From: Plasmopara viticola
Lineage: Eukaryota; Oomycota; Peronosporomycetes; Peronosporales; Peronosporaceae
Direction of reading: 5' to 3'
DNA length: 64,000 bases
Assembly (NCBI GenBank): GCA_001695595.3
Contig: MBPM02000003.1
Coordinates: 2,604,001 to 2,668,000, forward strand
The notes under the pieces are model-generated. The model worked only from the letters and a program-made list of their open reading frames with translations. It did not search any database and was not told where the DNA came from. The translations under genes and the position numbers were made by a program. This document shows positions 1-12,747 of this stretch, piece by piece. Numbering within the stretch: position 1 is the first letter of the stretch; every line of letters begins with the position of its first letter.

Positions 1-835
1 GACACAGTGCTTCAAGCCCGACGCAACAATCTCATGTCTAGCACGATTATTCTACAAGCATTTTGATAATGGGTAATTTCAGCTCCTTAACAACCTTTGG
101 GGTCTCTTAGCCGAAAAGCAATGTGCGCTGCCGATAAGCTGATCTTAAACATTTTCATCTTAGATTGGGAGATTTTTTAAAGTCAAGAACCTCTTTCTAA
201 GATGTATTCTGCTCTTAATCAGTCACGACTCTGAAGCTTCAAGCCCTTTGAGATTCAGTGACTCTGAAAATTCTAACAGTAGCTTCACTTTTATCGCACT
301 TAATGTGACACAGCGGCCAATTTTTGGTGGATTGTCTTTAAGGATTAGATCTCTTTGTCATTAACCGGGTCGTTCGTGGTACTTAAACCTAATTTTGAAT
401 TGAATAATTATCTTCTTCTAGTGAAGATGTTTATCATTTTTAGTGATCTCTCTCTATTATCTACGTATATATGCTACATGACTTGCCATTTAATTTCATT
501 TGCGAGAATTGGTAGCAATAAAACCGTTTCGCTCGACATTCCTACAGCTTCTTCGTGTGGTGACAGCGTCTGCTTTAGGTTTAAGGGACGATATTATTTT
601 TTCGACTTTTCATCGTTTAGTAATTACACATAAAAAAAAACGATTAAGTTTAGTATTAATATAGCCAACGCGCGGATTGATAACATATAAAACTGATTTA
701 GTAACTTTACGAGTGGCGTGTGGGCTTATTTTACGTCAATGCGGTCACAAGACCAGATGCACGCTCTTTGGAACGGGTTGCTGAACACAGCCGAGCTTTT
801 GTGGTTGAAAAAAGGCTTCCTATTTTAGTAGCCTC

Positions 836-930
836 AAATAATGGTGGTCTCGAGTATACGACAGGAACTCTATCAGTATATTTACAAATAATGGTGGTTT
901 CGAGCGTACGACATGAACTCTATCCATATA
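836..930. repeat. 50-bp tandem doublet
   Basis: Two adjacent copies with an exact 50-bp period. The word AAATAATGGTGGT begins at 836 and again at 886, and both copies run on into a shared TACGACA and GAACTCTATC. A handful of substitutions separate the copies, so the duplication is not recent. No coding frame is conserved. Confidence 0.8.
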
Positions 931-3900
931 GATACCAATTAGCATAGTGATTGTTTCGTAAAAAAAGCCAAAACAAATATAGTCGCTGCCTCATTTAATG
1001 GTAGGACCAAACGAATATGAAGCTTTAGGCGACAAAATCGGTCTTTACTTTGTAGCATATGGCACGCGTCGATACACATACGACTGGGGACGATGAGCGA
1101 CCACTCTCTGGAAAGTTTCATGCGTGATTTCTTTGCGCAAAGTGCTGGGTGATCGTGTCACGCCTGGTACCACTTGCAATCAGTACCACGTCCACGTGGG
1201 TGAAGTTCTCATGATTGGTGTGCAGTTGATACATATAACTGAAGTTGAGCCCTTACACAATCGGCAGCTCGAATGAAGAGCCGACAGTGGTGGAAGAGTT
1301 GTTGTGCACGCATGTACGAGGTTATGATAACCCATTTCGAGCGTGGTGCGTCGTGATAATTTACACGCCGGATAAAAACTGTGATTAAACATTTTGACTG
1401 ACTAATGCTCAAAACGAAATGCCCATTTATGGTTTGACTGGTCATGGGCGGTCTTAGCCGTCTCTGAGGTGGACATGGGCTTGAAAGTGATACGGGAGGA
1501 TTCCAGCATCTCAGTCATTTTCGTTTGTGGTATACATATACAAGTATGTCTTATTTCGGTGCATCAGCGGCATTTTTTATGAACGGATAGGCAAAAGAAT
1601 TAAGCGGATTAAAAGAAGCGCATGAATGTCAAAAATCGTTTTTAGACCTGCATGCAACTGTGGCGGGAACACACAATCTTTTATGCTAAGCATGATGTCA
1701 ATACTGATTTGTGGGGTAATTATTATTCTTAGCGCGGCAAATCAAACCATTCAACTTTACAAAGTGAGTTTGGTGACAATTGAGCCCACGATGCTTGGCT
1801 TGGCAAGAAGATTGAGCGCTTTACTTAAACGTTAGCAAATCACTACATAAATGTCGATGCCACGCGTAGCACATTACTAAGATATCCATCCACCCAACCT
1901 TTCAGAGCCTACTTCTACGACTGAAGGCTCTTTGAGCGGGTACACCTTTAGATTGTGGCTGCTCGCCACCGCTCACAGCTCATATTCAGACTAGTTCAAG
2001 AGCACGTCCAGGAGTCCTTCTTAGTATGCAGTCGACGTAATAAGTTTTTTGCGTCACTGGCAATCTGTGCTAGCGATGTACGGAGATTCAAATTGAGTAT
2101 GTGGGATCAAAATAATTCCTTTCCATACTTAATATAGTGCCGTAAAGCACTGTAATGCAATGTGGAACTGATTGAGGAGAGTTTAAAAATGTTCTTGAGT
2201 GTATAAGCTTTATCGTGGTAAGTATTGCGATACGATGAGAAGTCGCTGACGAAGTAGATGAACCAAAATATGCATTCAAGTGTGTTAACTTTGATTCGAA
2301 GAAGGGCAATCTTGTAATATGGAAATTAGCCAAGTTGGTACAATAAGTTAGCTCCTTGAGCGTAAGAACTTAGGCTCGAGCAAACCCTTCCCAAATCCAA
2401 ATAGTTTACGATTCAACTTAAGGGAGTCACGTACCTTCGTGAACCACGCGGACTCAGCCTCAATTTATTTTTTTGAATGGTGTTCATTACTGCTTCTTGA
2501 TACTCCTCGCCACTGATTATTCATAATACATGCCATCTTGACAATTTAGTCATGGTTGACCACTCGACAACCGCTGTGGCTATTGATTCGTCTGTCCGCG
2601 AGGTTATTAATGAGGACCCGGATAAAAAAAGGCGCTCAGCTTGTTAACGTCTTCATTAAGCGCTAAAATGTGAGATTGTTGGCATATCGACGACTCTCGA
2701 TTGAATCGCTCCATGTTAGATCCTAGTTAAATGTGTCGGTAATTACGCAAGATTATTGGGAGTATATTCTCATAGTTTGCACTCACATGCTTTGTAAGAA
2801 GAGCCCGATTGACACATATTTGTCGTTGGACCCGCCTAGATCTGTAGTAAATGTTATAGTTGATTAGTGAGTGAGCTGTGTTAGCCTAGTAATATTTGCG
2901 GCACGCGTAAGGCTAGAGGCCGTGCCGATCGCACAGGATGTATATATTCACTTCTGTTTGTTACATTAGAGCAGAGCCTGAATATTGTCAATTACATCGT
3001 CATTGTCTAAAGTCGGGGCTTTAAAAAGCAGCTTATCTCAGAAATAATCATATACCCGCTCAAACACCTAAGTTTTTATTGATAGCCTACCCAATCAACA
3101 GTGTAGACATAGCCGTCAATCGGCGTTCCAGATAGCAAGATATGTCAAATGTATCAAGTTTCATTTCATGCAAACATAGCGTCAGTAACAATTAGCAAAC
3201 GACAGTATTCAATGCTGCATATGCATCCGAGACCGGATTAGAGCTCGTCAATAACTGTTGCACCGATTGTAGTCTTGTCATTTCTAACACAGAATCGATG
3301 TATCTTGAAGATCTGCTTAGCATCTTGCTAAAAAGAAAATATAAGGTGCGATAAAACTGGTTTACGATTTTGTGACGGCCAGAAATCATCATCTCTTCTC
3401 AATAGCGTCAAATATCATATCCGCAAGAAATATCAAAGGGTTGAGACGCATATTGTATCGAAATATTCAGAATGTATCTATAGACTGCGAAGTAGCCGTC
3501 GTCATCAGCAGTTTGCCGGTGACGGCTTTTACGAAAAATTTAAAATATTCCCCAAATTCATATGCAATAGTTCTATCCATAGGATATGGCGATTATGCAC
3601 CTCCAGACCAAATATAAGTCCCAGATGCCTCTTAATCATTGGAATATAAGAGTTTTTATTAAATGGAGATAATTTAGAATGCGCAACCACATGGAGTAAT
3701 GAAGATTGATAGCCTTAATAGCAGTGGATAGCTGAAAGCCATCAGCTAGCCAGTGACAAAAAATAGTCGCTAGAGTTCTTCGTTTAATATTGCTTCTCAA
3801 TTTGCTTGATCAACAAACACTCCCCACTCGCGCCTCGGCCTCGGCCTCGTCCGACAACCGACATTCAATGAGCTTGTCACAAAGACCACATGGTGAGACA

Positions 3901-6900
3901 CGATTTGTGTGATTGCTTGATAAAATTGCTTTTGTACTGGAAAAATATGAGCTGAACCTGGCTATATAGCTTACGTTTGCAGAGTGCTGTGCTACACACC
4001 TCCAAAAATAGTGTATGTCTAAACAGTGGTTGTACAATAAATAGCGAACTACAGTGCGACGTAGTGTCTTGTGACTCGCACATTGTACACTGGAGTTCAA
4101 TGTGCATATTAGACAATCCGTTTGAATTATATGTTATCGTTTCGGCATAAAAATAACAGAAATCGATATTTATAAATGATCTTGCATTAGTTGCGTACGA
4201 ACAAAATAAATGTCTGGCTTAGTCTGATCCTAATTGAAATCAAGTGAGTCCCCGTTTTCTCGGCTGTCACGGTTATCGCCGCTTCCTCCAGCGCAGCCAA
4301 CAAGTAGATTTTTTTTTACCGTATAGCTGTATGTCATCGCTATGTTGTGAACATAAAAGTGCACGTGCACTTACTTTCTTTCGATCCAGTAAGAGTCGAT
4401 TACGTAGCACTCATACATCGACAAGTGTATGGGCACAGCAGGAACACGATTGTCACTGGAACATAGACGTGGAACCTGTCTTTAAAATGATTCTCAGTTG
4501 TGGACAAAAGTTGCACAGCCGTTTTTTCCCTCGTAGATTGGGAAATAAAGCTGTATCAGCCCTAAACCAGAGCCATTAATTGTCAATTTGCCTAATCATT
4601 CCTTTAGAACGCGCTTCACATTTTTACATGCCGTGACATCCATAGCAGACAATTCTAAACTTTTAAATAGAATATGTACATAGATTGACATCATTTATCG
4701 GTATGCTCTCAGCGGGTTAAAATAGAAATCAAATGATGCATCTCATTTATCAGTGCGGGTAGTAAGCTTATGCTCTTTTTTTTAATTAATCGGTATCATT
4801 TGAAGTTCCTTAGGCGTATCCGCTATATCGCATCAATCTTAGATACGTATTACTCTGTTTAAATTGCGTGACTTACTTTGAAGGAATGATACCAAATAAT
4901 TGAGATGAGGGGAATAGCATTGCAGTTCTCGTGCACTAAGCTCTCTGCGCACTTTATCTGACACTTAATGTTAATAGCGCAATCGTACTTCACCTCTCTA
5001 ATGCTAACACAGCTAGATGTGTATGTACAACGTCACGATGTGGTCCCACTCTCGCTTGCATTGATCACTCTCTTGGCGCAAAGAAATTTTTTGCCGGCCA
5101 CAAAATTTGAGTATTAGCCATCTCTCTCGTGACAAGTTGATATCCTCCTCGCGTATCGCGTTGGTCTTGTAGCGAAGACTGTTTTTTTTGTAGTAGCCGG
5201 TGTGTACACGACTGAATGAAATCATTCGCTATTATTTGGTCATATAAAAGCAACACATCATCCAAAGCAGTAGTAAATCTAATGTCGTTCAAGGTCTTAT
5301 CAAAAATATGAGATACTTTTCGACCTTATAATGATCTATTCAGATTTTGCTCATTCCATATCATTTTTGCTTCTTATGGTGGAAAGTGATTAAAGAAAAT
5401 TTTTAAACTTTATCAATATTGTGTTATATCCAAATATGAACGGATTTAACTTTTAGTATTCTAGCTGTGGGTATAATTTATACTCGCACAACAACATCCA
5501 TCGTCAAGCAAACGACAGAGAGATTACAGTACTGAACCACGACGCACATATGAGCACGCGTTGGAGGTAAAAAAAGCGGTAGTAGAGCTCCACGTATCCA
5601 CTTTGTCGTATTACAGAACTGTGGAACACAAGTCAAGTGATTTTTCGTACTTCAAAATAAAAATATTCAGTATAAACAAACAAGAAAAACGCAATTCATG
5701 ACCTAAGTACCACTGCTTATGCATGCCATGAGGAATGACTATATAAAAAAAGCTTTTACGCCACCAACCCCATAGCTGTAGCTCACGTTTATAAAAAAGT
5801 TTTTTTAGATATGGACATACTATCTGCTTACTTTTTGATTTCAAATGCCGATTTTTGTTCGAAAGAAAAACGATGAAGGGCAGATTAATCATCTTAAGTA
5901 TTTTGTTTTTTCTATCGCCACTTGCCGAACCCAAACTCAGTTATCATATTGAACTTTGAGATAGGCAGGTGGCGATCTGCGTTCGTATTTTTCTGAGTTA
6001 GGAGCGAAAGTCAGAGACCTAATCCCACGCTTTTTTTTAAGCAACGACCAACTACAGCCTCGCAAAACCTGGTTGCCCTCGTTGTAAACTTCACCAAGGA
6101 TTTCAAACTTCGACTTGTAAACCGTAAGGTTAAAGTAGTACGCTCTTTTAACTCAGGGCATGCAGGACACGCAAATCAAGTTAATGCACCAGAGGTTTGC
6201 ATTATTTGTTTGCACGAGCATGCAACCCTACTATGTTATTGCACGCTTAAAGCCTTTCTCTGGATGCAAGAGCGCTCGTTGAAGTCCTTTAATAAGAGGA
6301 TGACGAAGTCGTCTATGTCAGCGACGTCAGCTCTAAAGATGGATGCACCGCCAAACCTGCTCACGGAGAGAATAAATACATGTGAAGGAGTATATACTGC
6401 TCTGGACTCGAAAGGTGAAGACAGCTATGATGCCTGCCTTGATTTTGCACGAAGCAAAAGAGGGTGGCTCTGGTCGCTTCGAAGCTCGGCGGGCGAGCAC
6501 GCGAATGGACACAAACATGCAATATCTTGGTTCAGCAGCGTTTTTTTCTAGGGTAAGAGAAAGCTTCAGTTGATACAAGTTTTTGGCCACCCAGCTATGA
6601 CTTTCATGCTAAGTTACGCTTTTCAATGACTTGCCGACACAAAAAATAGTTCGTGTACCTTATTTAAGAGCTCCAAATTTTCTTGACCGGGATAAACAGG
6701 GACTCTTCATCAAAAGAGCTGACTGTCGCCGTGATAACACAAGATGCGACCCAATTTAAGTATTCCGCGCACACCTGTCTTGCTTTAATAAGGCTGTGAA
6801 GATGGCACTCAATGCGAGCTTAAGCTTTTCAAGGCATACTTTCGAAGTGCTAGTGTTCGTCGATCTATTTTGTTCCGGATCTCAGCTATGCTGGTGACGA

Positions 6901-7171
6901 GAGAGTTGACTGGCTAGTAGATCCATTCGTTGATGCTCACCCTGTCATATTGCTCGCCGTTTCTAAATTAATCTTAGCGCAAAAAAACTTAGGAATTATG
7001 TCTTCACGGCCAGCGAGTCATAAAGTACACTGCTAGGAATCAAAAGCCCCCACTACGCGTGAGACGACAAAAGGGGGTTCATAGAGATCTGTAAATATAA
7101 GAAAATAAACACATCTTAGCTCGTTGAATCAGTTTGTAGAAGACAATCGCGCTTGCAAAACTGACTTGCTA

Positions 7172-8920
7172 GCTGTCAAAATATTATTTAGTAATCAATG
7201 ATCGATTCAGATCTATTTCGAGTTGTCAAGTATAATTACCTGACACTTTGCTGTCAAAACAACACTGTCGCAAGCTCAAACCCTTCCACCACGTCTGTGT
7301 GACACTGTCACTTTTTCTTAGCAGGAACAAGTGTCACAGTTACAAAGTGAGCGATGAATTTGAGTATAACTAGTCGACTTTGATAGCATCGAAAGCTGTC
7401 TGATCATGGACCGACATTTATTCATTGGCTCAAGCAGTCTACCGCCTAATTTATGATCGAGATAAATCTCCATAAGATTTAATCTAGGGCAGCCAACGAT
7501 AAATCACTCGCTGCGCGAGCAAGTAAGCTATAAGTTTAATAATGAATGTTTTATAATTGAGTGGGTTGGGCACCTACTGACCAAAACGAAAGACATGCTA
7601 CTGAGGAAAGCAAATTCCGGTCATAGAAATGGATTGAATAATGCGGGAGGCTTGAATATTTACAAGCTTTCCGAAATACTTTCGCGTCAGCTCCTGGATT
7701 ACAAGACTCTCTCGGCTGGAGCGCAGCAAGTTCTGAGAATTTGAAGTCAAGACACCCTATTTTGATTTATGCGGAACATTCGGTCAAAGTAAAGTATTTG
7801 ACCGTTGCGCTTGCGCACGTGCAGGTCGACGAGCGACTTGAATAGCCGAACAAATTTCTTTGTTCAGAAACTTCATCGGAAAGCATGGCCTTTTAAAAAA
7901 TCTCACTGAGGCCAAGGTCAACGTGGACTGGTCGATTGTGTTGAGCTTTATAGGAAAATGCCTTGGCCCTGCCAAATACTTAACATATTTACATCACGAA
8001 GTGAGCGGATGTAGCAAGATTACTATTCACGTTCTAGAAAAAACATGAATTGGGAATTGGATGCTAGCATCCTCAATTAATGAGCAAAGTCAGAGGGAGT
8101 TTGTCAATCTGCTTTGCAAAATCCAAATTGACCGCTCAGTATCCTTTCGACGAGTCAAATGCAGTGCACTGACTTTCTCACGTAGATGCCAAAGACGAGG
8201 ATTAGCAATCTCGTTTAGACTTAGCCAGCCTTGAGCTCTCTCAAATGATACTTCTATTTATGACAAGAATCTACTAAGGATAAAGCATAGTTTCGTCAGC
8301 TTCAAGGTTTTTCTATTAAATTTTCGGTCATTCGTTGTTACGTACAGTGGCCCAGTCTTCTCATTTCTCCTTCGAAATGATCAGATGACTCTCCCTCTTA
8401 GCGGAGCATAAATTTAAATTGAGATGTGCTTCAGAAAAGCAAAAACATTTTTGGTGACCCACTATCGCATCGTCCCGACGATGAGCTAGCTCACAACACA
8501 GCTTTTGCCTCAATGAAAAATCTCTATTGCACCGAGTATGCGCGGTATGAAAAAACTTCAGTACAGGAATTACGTTTTTCTGACCGACTGGTATACTCTA
8601 TGAATACTTTACTATCGACTTGTATCTCGCAAAAGCTGCAGCTCTTTTTTTTATGACAAACATTGTTCCGGGCAAAAAATAATCGTCACGATTTCTTCCA
8701 ACAAATTGGAGTTAGTGCCATTCTGAGTACCACCTGCTGTCAAAAACTGAAATCTATACTAAAGAAGCTGTCAAAGCCAAGTGCTCACACACTCAAATTG
8801 CAAATATGGTCATAAATGCCTACTTGCTGCTAGCTCTGAAATGTCAGCAGCAGCATGAAAGTGAAGAGGTATTTTAACGTGGGGATTTGGTAGAATGGTT
8901 TTTTGTGAAAAGCTGTCAAA
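7172..8920 (+). repeat. cluster of GCTGTCAAA words
   Basis: The 9-mer GCTGTCAAA occurs five times on the plus strand, at 7172-7180, 7250-7258, 8736-8744, 8767-8775 and 8912-8920. Flanks differ between occurrences, so these are not copies of one long repeat. Nothing coding is near. The clustering could mark protein-binding sites or relics of a very old repeat; function unknown. Confidence 0.45.
7298..7338. repeat. 9-bp perfect inverted repeat
   Basis: TGTGACACT at 7298-7306 is matched by AGTGTCACA at 7330-7338 with a 23-nt spacer. It could form a hairpin or be a dimeric protein site. No gene is adjacent. Confidence 0.4.
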
Positions 8921-10186
8921 GATTGAAAAGACGTAACGGACTTGCTATATGTAGCTTTTTATCTTAGGACGAGAGTAGTGGCTTGTCATTTTTGTCAAAT
9001 TTCACCTTCGCTTTAGGTAGATGAACAAGAAGCGTTGCAAAGTTTCCCGCGCCAATTTATGCAAAGCGATAGTATGTCCGCAACATTGCAAGCAAAAAAT
9101 TTTTTAAATCCAAACAAAAAGAGCGATGAACCAAGAAAGACTTTGCGTACAGGACAAAATGATGAGTGCCATAAGTGCAAATAGGCGCAAATGGTGGCAG
9201 AGCATTACCTTTTTATATATTTTAGGAAGTGGTCATTCTAGCTACCTCCTGATACTCAGTACGACGAAGATGAGTGCGGGCAGAAAGATTTAAAAAGACT
9301 GATAATGTTGACGCTCAGATACATTACATTCCAGAGTGAAATTTTAATCTCGAATGCTTGCACTTGCATCTGGCTGAGCTTTTCCTTTTAAGAATAACAA
9401 TCATCAAAATGACAAAATCTCGCCGCCCGTAGTTTTCTTCAAAAAGTGTTGACTTGTCAAACGATTCGGTCATGCATATGGCCTTACCCATAACGACATG
9501 GAAGTGTATGGATTTTAAGACGCAAGACCTGACTCAAGTGCCCACTATCACAAAACCGCTAATATTAAAATATAAAAGGAATTCAGAAGTGAAAGTGTGA
9601 AGACAAAGCTGGTACATTCCTTGGGTGGGTCCAATTACCAAAGCCACCAACACCAAGAACGAGGGGCCATGTAACTCCTCCGCCGCCGTCTCTTAACGCA
9701 AGCAGCCGTCCATAGGAATTCACTCACTATCCCGAGAGCGGGTTTGTCGAGGAAGAGGAGTACCTTTAACCCCGCTTGTGCGGGCCATCTACTTCGGACC
9801 TTGCAAGGACTTCCCGGAGGACTAGTGTTTATGAAGAAGGTTAGTTAATCCGAAAAAAATGTTTCAGCGTATGCTATACGCGAAGTTCGAGCATCGCATC
9901 ATATTTCGCTTTATGACTTATCTTGGCGTCGTAAGATGCCAAGGTATAGGGATAGCATGGAATGCATGGCAGCACAGCTTGCTCTAGATTTCAATTAAAT
10001 AAAACTAAATGGAGTCGCAACTCAAAATCCTAGAAGCTTGGAAGAAGCCCTTTACGTTTTATTCGCAAAGCTTCAATATGCTCACTCGGTGTGTCAGACG
10101 CAACTCACCTCCAACATTTCGCGACTTTGGCAATACGCTCATTGAGGCGCAGAGAGCATAAGCTTCGGGTGCGGGTATGGAGTCAG

Positions 10187-10880
10187 TTACTCTAGCCACG
10201 GGATCGATTACAGGTCGGTGTAGAGATTTGAGATACTCAAACCCATGCGCTAAGACTAAATTGTCTCTAGCTCGGAAAACTGGCACCATTTTGGGACCGG
10301 GTTTTGTACCTTTTATTACACTAAGAAGCTTTGTGCTAAGTGGGGCGTCCAGCCTACCCAACTCTTTTGCAATTAACACAATGTAAGTTGGAAAGACAGT
10401 CACACTTTATGTAAGATTGCTAATCCACTTTTGTGATCTTTCTCCGACCACCAAAACTCGAACCCTATGGGTATCAAATTTGGAATCTTCCAGTTTCGAG
10501 TTGAGTAACTAGTCACTCGAGCCACAGGGTTGGTCCAAGGCTGGTGCGGACATTTGAGCTGCCAAAACCCACGCGTTAGGACATAGGTACTTTAAGCACA
10601 GGATGCTAATAGCTATACTTTCATTGTAGGACCGACTTTCGCACCTGCATTACACTATGGGCCTTTTTCGGTCATTAAAGCGTCCAGTCCACCCAACTGT
10701 TACACATCCATTTCGGTGCGAATCGATAGAGTAGTCGCACTTCTGGATGTGATAACTCGTCCAGTCTAGTAATTTGTCTTCGGCTGACTTGATTTGGATC
10801 CCATAGAACCAGAACTCTTGCACCCGGATCGAGCGATTGGACACTCGAGCCACAGAGTCGCCCAGACTCGGATCAAGTGG
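10187..10880 (-). repeat. degenerate ~327-bp tandem repeat with tRNA-like boxes
   Basis: Three diverged copies are anchored by ACTC(T/G)AGCCAC at about 10189, 10515 and 10843, a period of 326-328 bp. Copies 1 and 2 also share ATTACACTA followed later by GCGTCCAG and ACCCAACT. On the minus strand the anchor reads TGGCTCGAGTG, close to a Pol III A box (TRGCNNAGYNGG). About 60 nt further, GGGTTCGAG (complement of 10457-10465) resembles a B box. I infer a decayed tRNA-derived SINE or tRNA-like repeat. The tandem structure is clear, the SINE reading is tentative. Confidence 0.45.
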
Positions 10881-12467
10881 ATCTCATGCGATGAAGTCAG
10901 GCAGCAGCGTGACGTTCCCATCCATACATTAGAGCTTGAAAGACTTGTAGTGTCTTCATTACTCAGAGCGCCACTCTGTTATCCCAAAATCGGCCATTAC
11001 GCATTATCATCCGATTGTGCACTCTTGAAACTGCCAACATCGAAGCAAATAGCCTAGTGACAAACCTCGGTGCACAAAGCCAGCCTAACTGAGCTGACAA
11101 ACTTGCGCTGTTTCTCATTACACTTAACAAATCCAAAACTAGGTCTGTATGGCAAAAAAGCTTTGAAAAAAATGTCCTGAGTAGTATATCTCTACACATG
11201 TTTTTCACTGTAATTCTGAATAGTTTTAAATCGTAATACGTATTGAGAGACAAGATAGAGGAGCAGTACCGACTTTAGTACACGCAATCTATTTCAGAGA
11301 GTAGCAAAGCCGCAGAGAAGATGACAATTCGAGATGATGCATTCTAATGAATATATCAATTGCAACTGTATGATTGTTAAAAACGAAGCACAATCCCTAC
11401 ATGTTGCAAGGATTAAGAGTTATAGCTGTATGAGATCAGCACTTCTAGGACGGTCACGCAAAAGGCTAAGACGTACCGACGTCGACCTACGCGTGGGAAA
11501 ACATAAAAGAACAAAGGAAACAAAAAGGTGAAAAGAATCTTTGACTCGCCCGGGCTGCGAAAGATGGTAGAGGCACTACTAGAATGATGAGTTTGGTCCA
11601 AGATAGATGAACTCGCGGATTCTCCAGGTGCGGTATGGTCAGATTTTTCACGGCAGGATCAAAAAAGTCATTGATTATGTAAAGTAATGATGAAGGAATG
11701 GATTTTGTAATAAGTAGAGTTGAGTTCACCATATAAATTGTCTTATGGAGCACATGAAAAAGTTGCATTTTTGAAAGCACAAAGGATGTTACAAGGTGAC
11801 GGTCCCTTCCCCGACTTTTAAGAGTGCATGCTGTAACGACGAAGAGGCTAGTCAAATTGCTCTTCAAAAGAAAAACAAGTATAGACAGGCTCACTTCTCT
11901 GGAATGCCGTGGATGGGCATCACCCCGTCATGTAGGACCCGAGTAGTGCTGTCCGTGATCCCACTGCGGCAAGCAGGGTGCTGGTTGGCCAAAGGGCAAA
12001 GGGTCGACGAATTGAACCTAATGCGTAATTGGAACGCCCCAAGGGAGTTTGTCCCTGAGAATTGATAGCTCTCAAATGAGAAACCAGTAGTGCTAGGTTG
12101 CTAGTTGTACACGCAAGTGTATGAGGATCTGAGAGCTAATTTAGAAACTTCGTCGACCCTAGCGCGTCACAATTTATGCTCTCCGACAAACAATTGCGAT
12201 CCATATAAAAAAGATCGACTGATGTTCTAAGACAGAGAAACCAAAATAAGTCAGTTTTAATTTGACTGGTTAATAAAATGATTTAGTGTCCTTAGGTTAA
12301 AAAAAGATTTGGATACCAAACATGAATTCTTCAAATGCAAAAAGACAATTTTTCTCCTTGACAATTACAATTAAAACTCGATCCTGAGCTTGATGTGTCA
12401 AAAATTAAGCGATTTCTGGCTCAGTTGGCAAAGCCAGTACGATTATACACTTCATTGTGGCCCACTT

Positions 12468-12747
12468 TACGGCCTCAGATACGTCCAATCTAGCTTCCGG
12501 AACATCCAGACACGTGTTTTAAGCGTAACTTAGCGAATAATGCTCCGTTTGAAGCGCCAATTCTTCCTACAGCCTCCGATACGTCCAATCTAACTACCGG
12601 GACGTGCGGAAAAGCGTTTTAAGCGTAACCTAGTGGATAATGCTCCGTTTAAAGCGCTTATTCTTTCCACGGCCTTACATACGTCCAATCTAGCCTGAAC
12701 GGGCAGACGCGCGTCTAAAGCGTAAATCATCGAATTATGCTACGGTG
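12468..12747. repeat. three 100-bp tandem units
   Basis: The word ATACGTCCAATCTA recurs with an exact 100-bp period: ACGTCCAATC starts at 12481, 12581 and 12681. Each unit also carries AAGCGTAA and a version of ATAATGCTCCGTTT. The third unit is the most diverged and ends near 12747. There is no shared open reading frame. It behaves like a short minisatellite array that has stopped homogenising. Confidence 0.85.

Noticed and set aside
11487..11894. 135-codon frame on the minus strand
   Set aside because: No domain, hydrophobic AT-driven composition, no neighbouring support; looks like chance.
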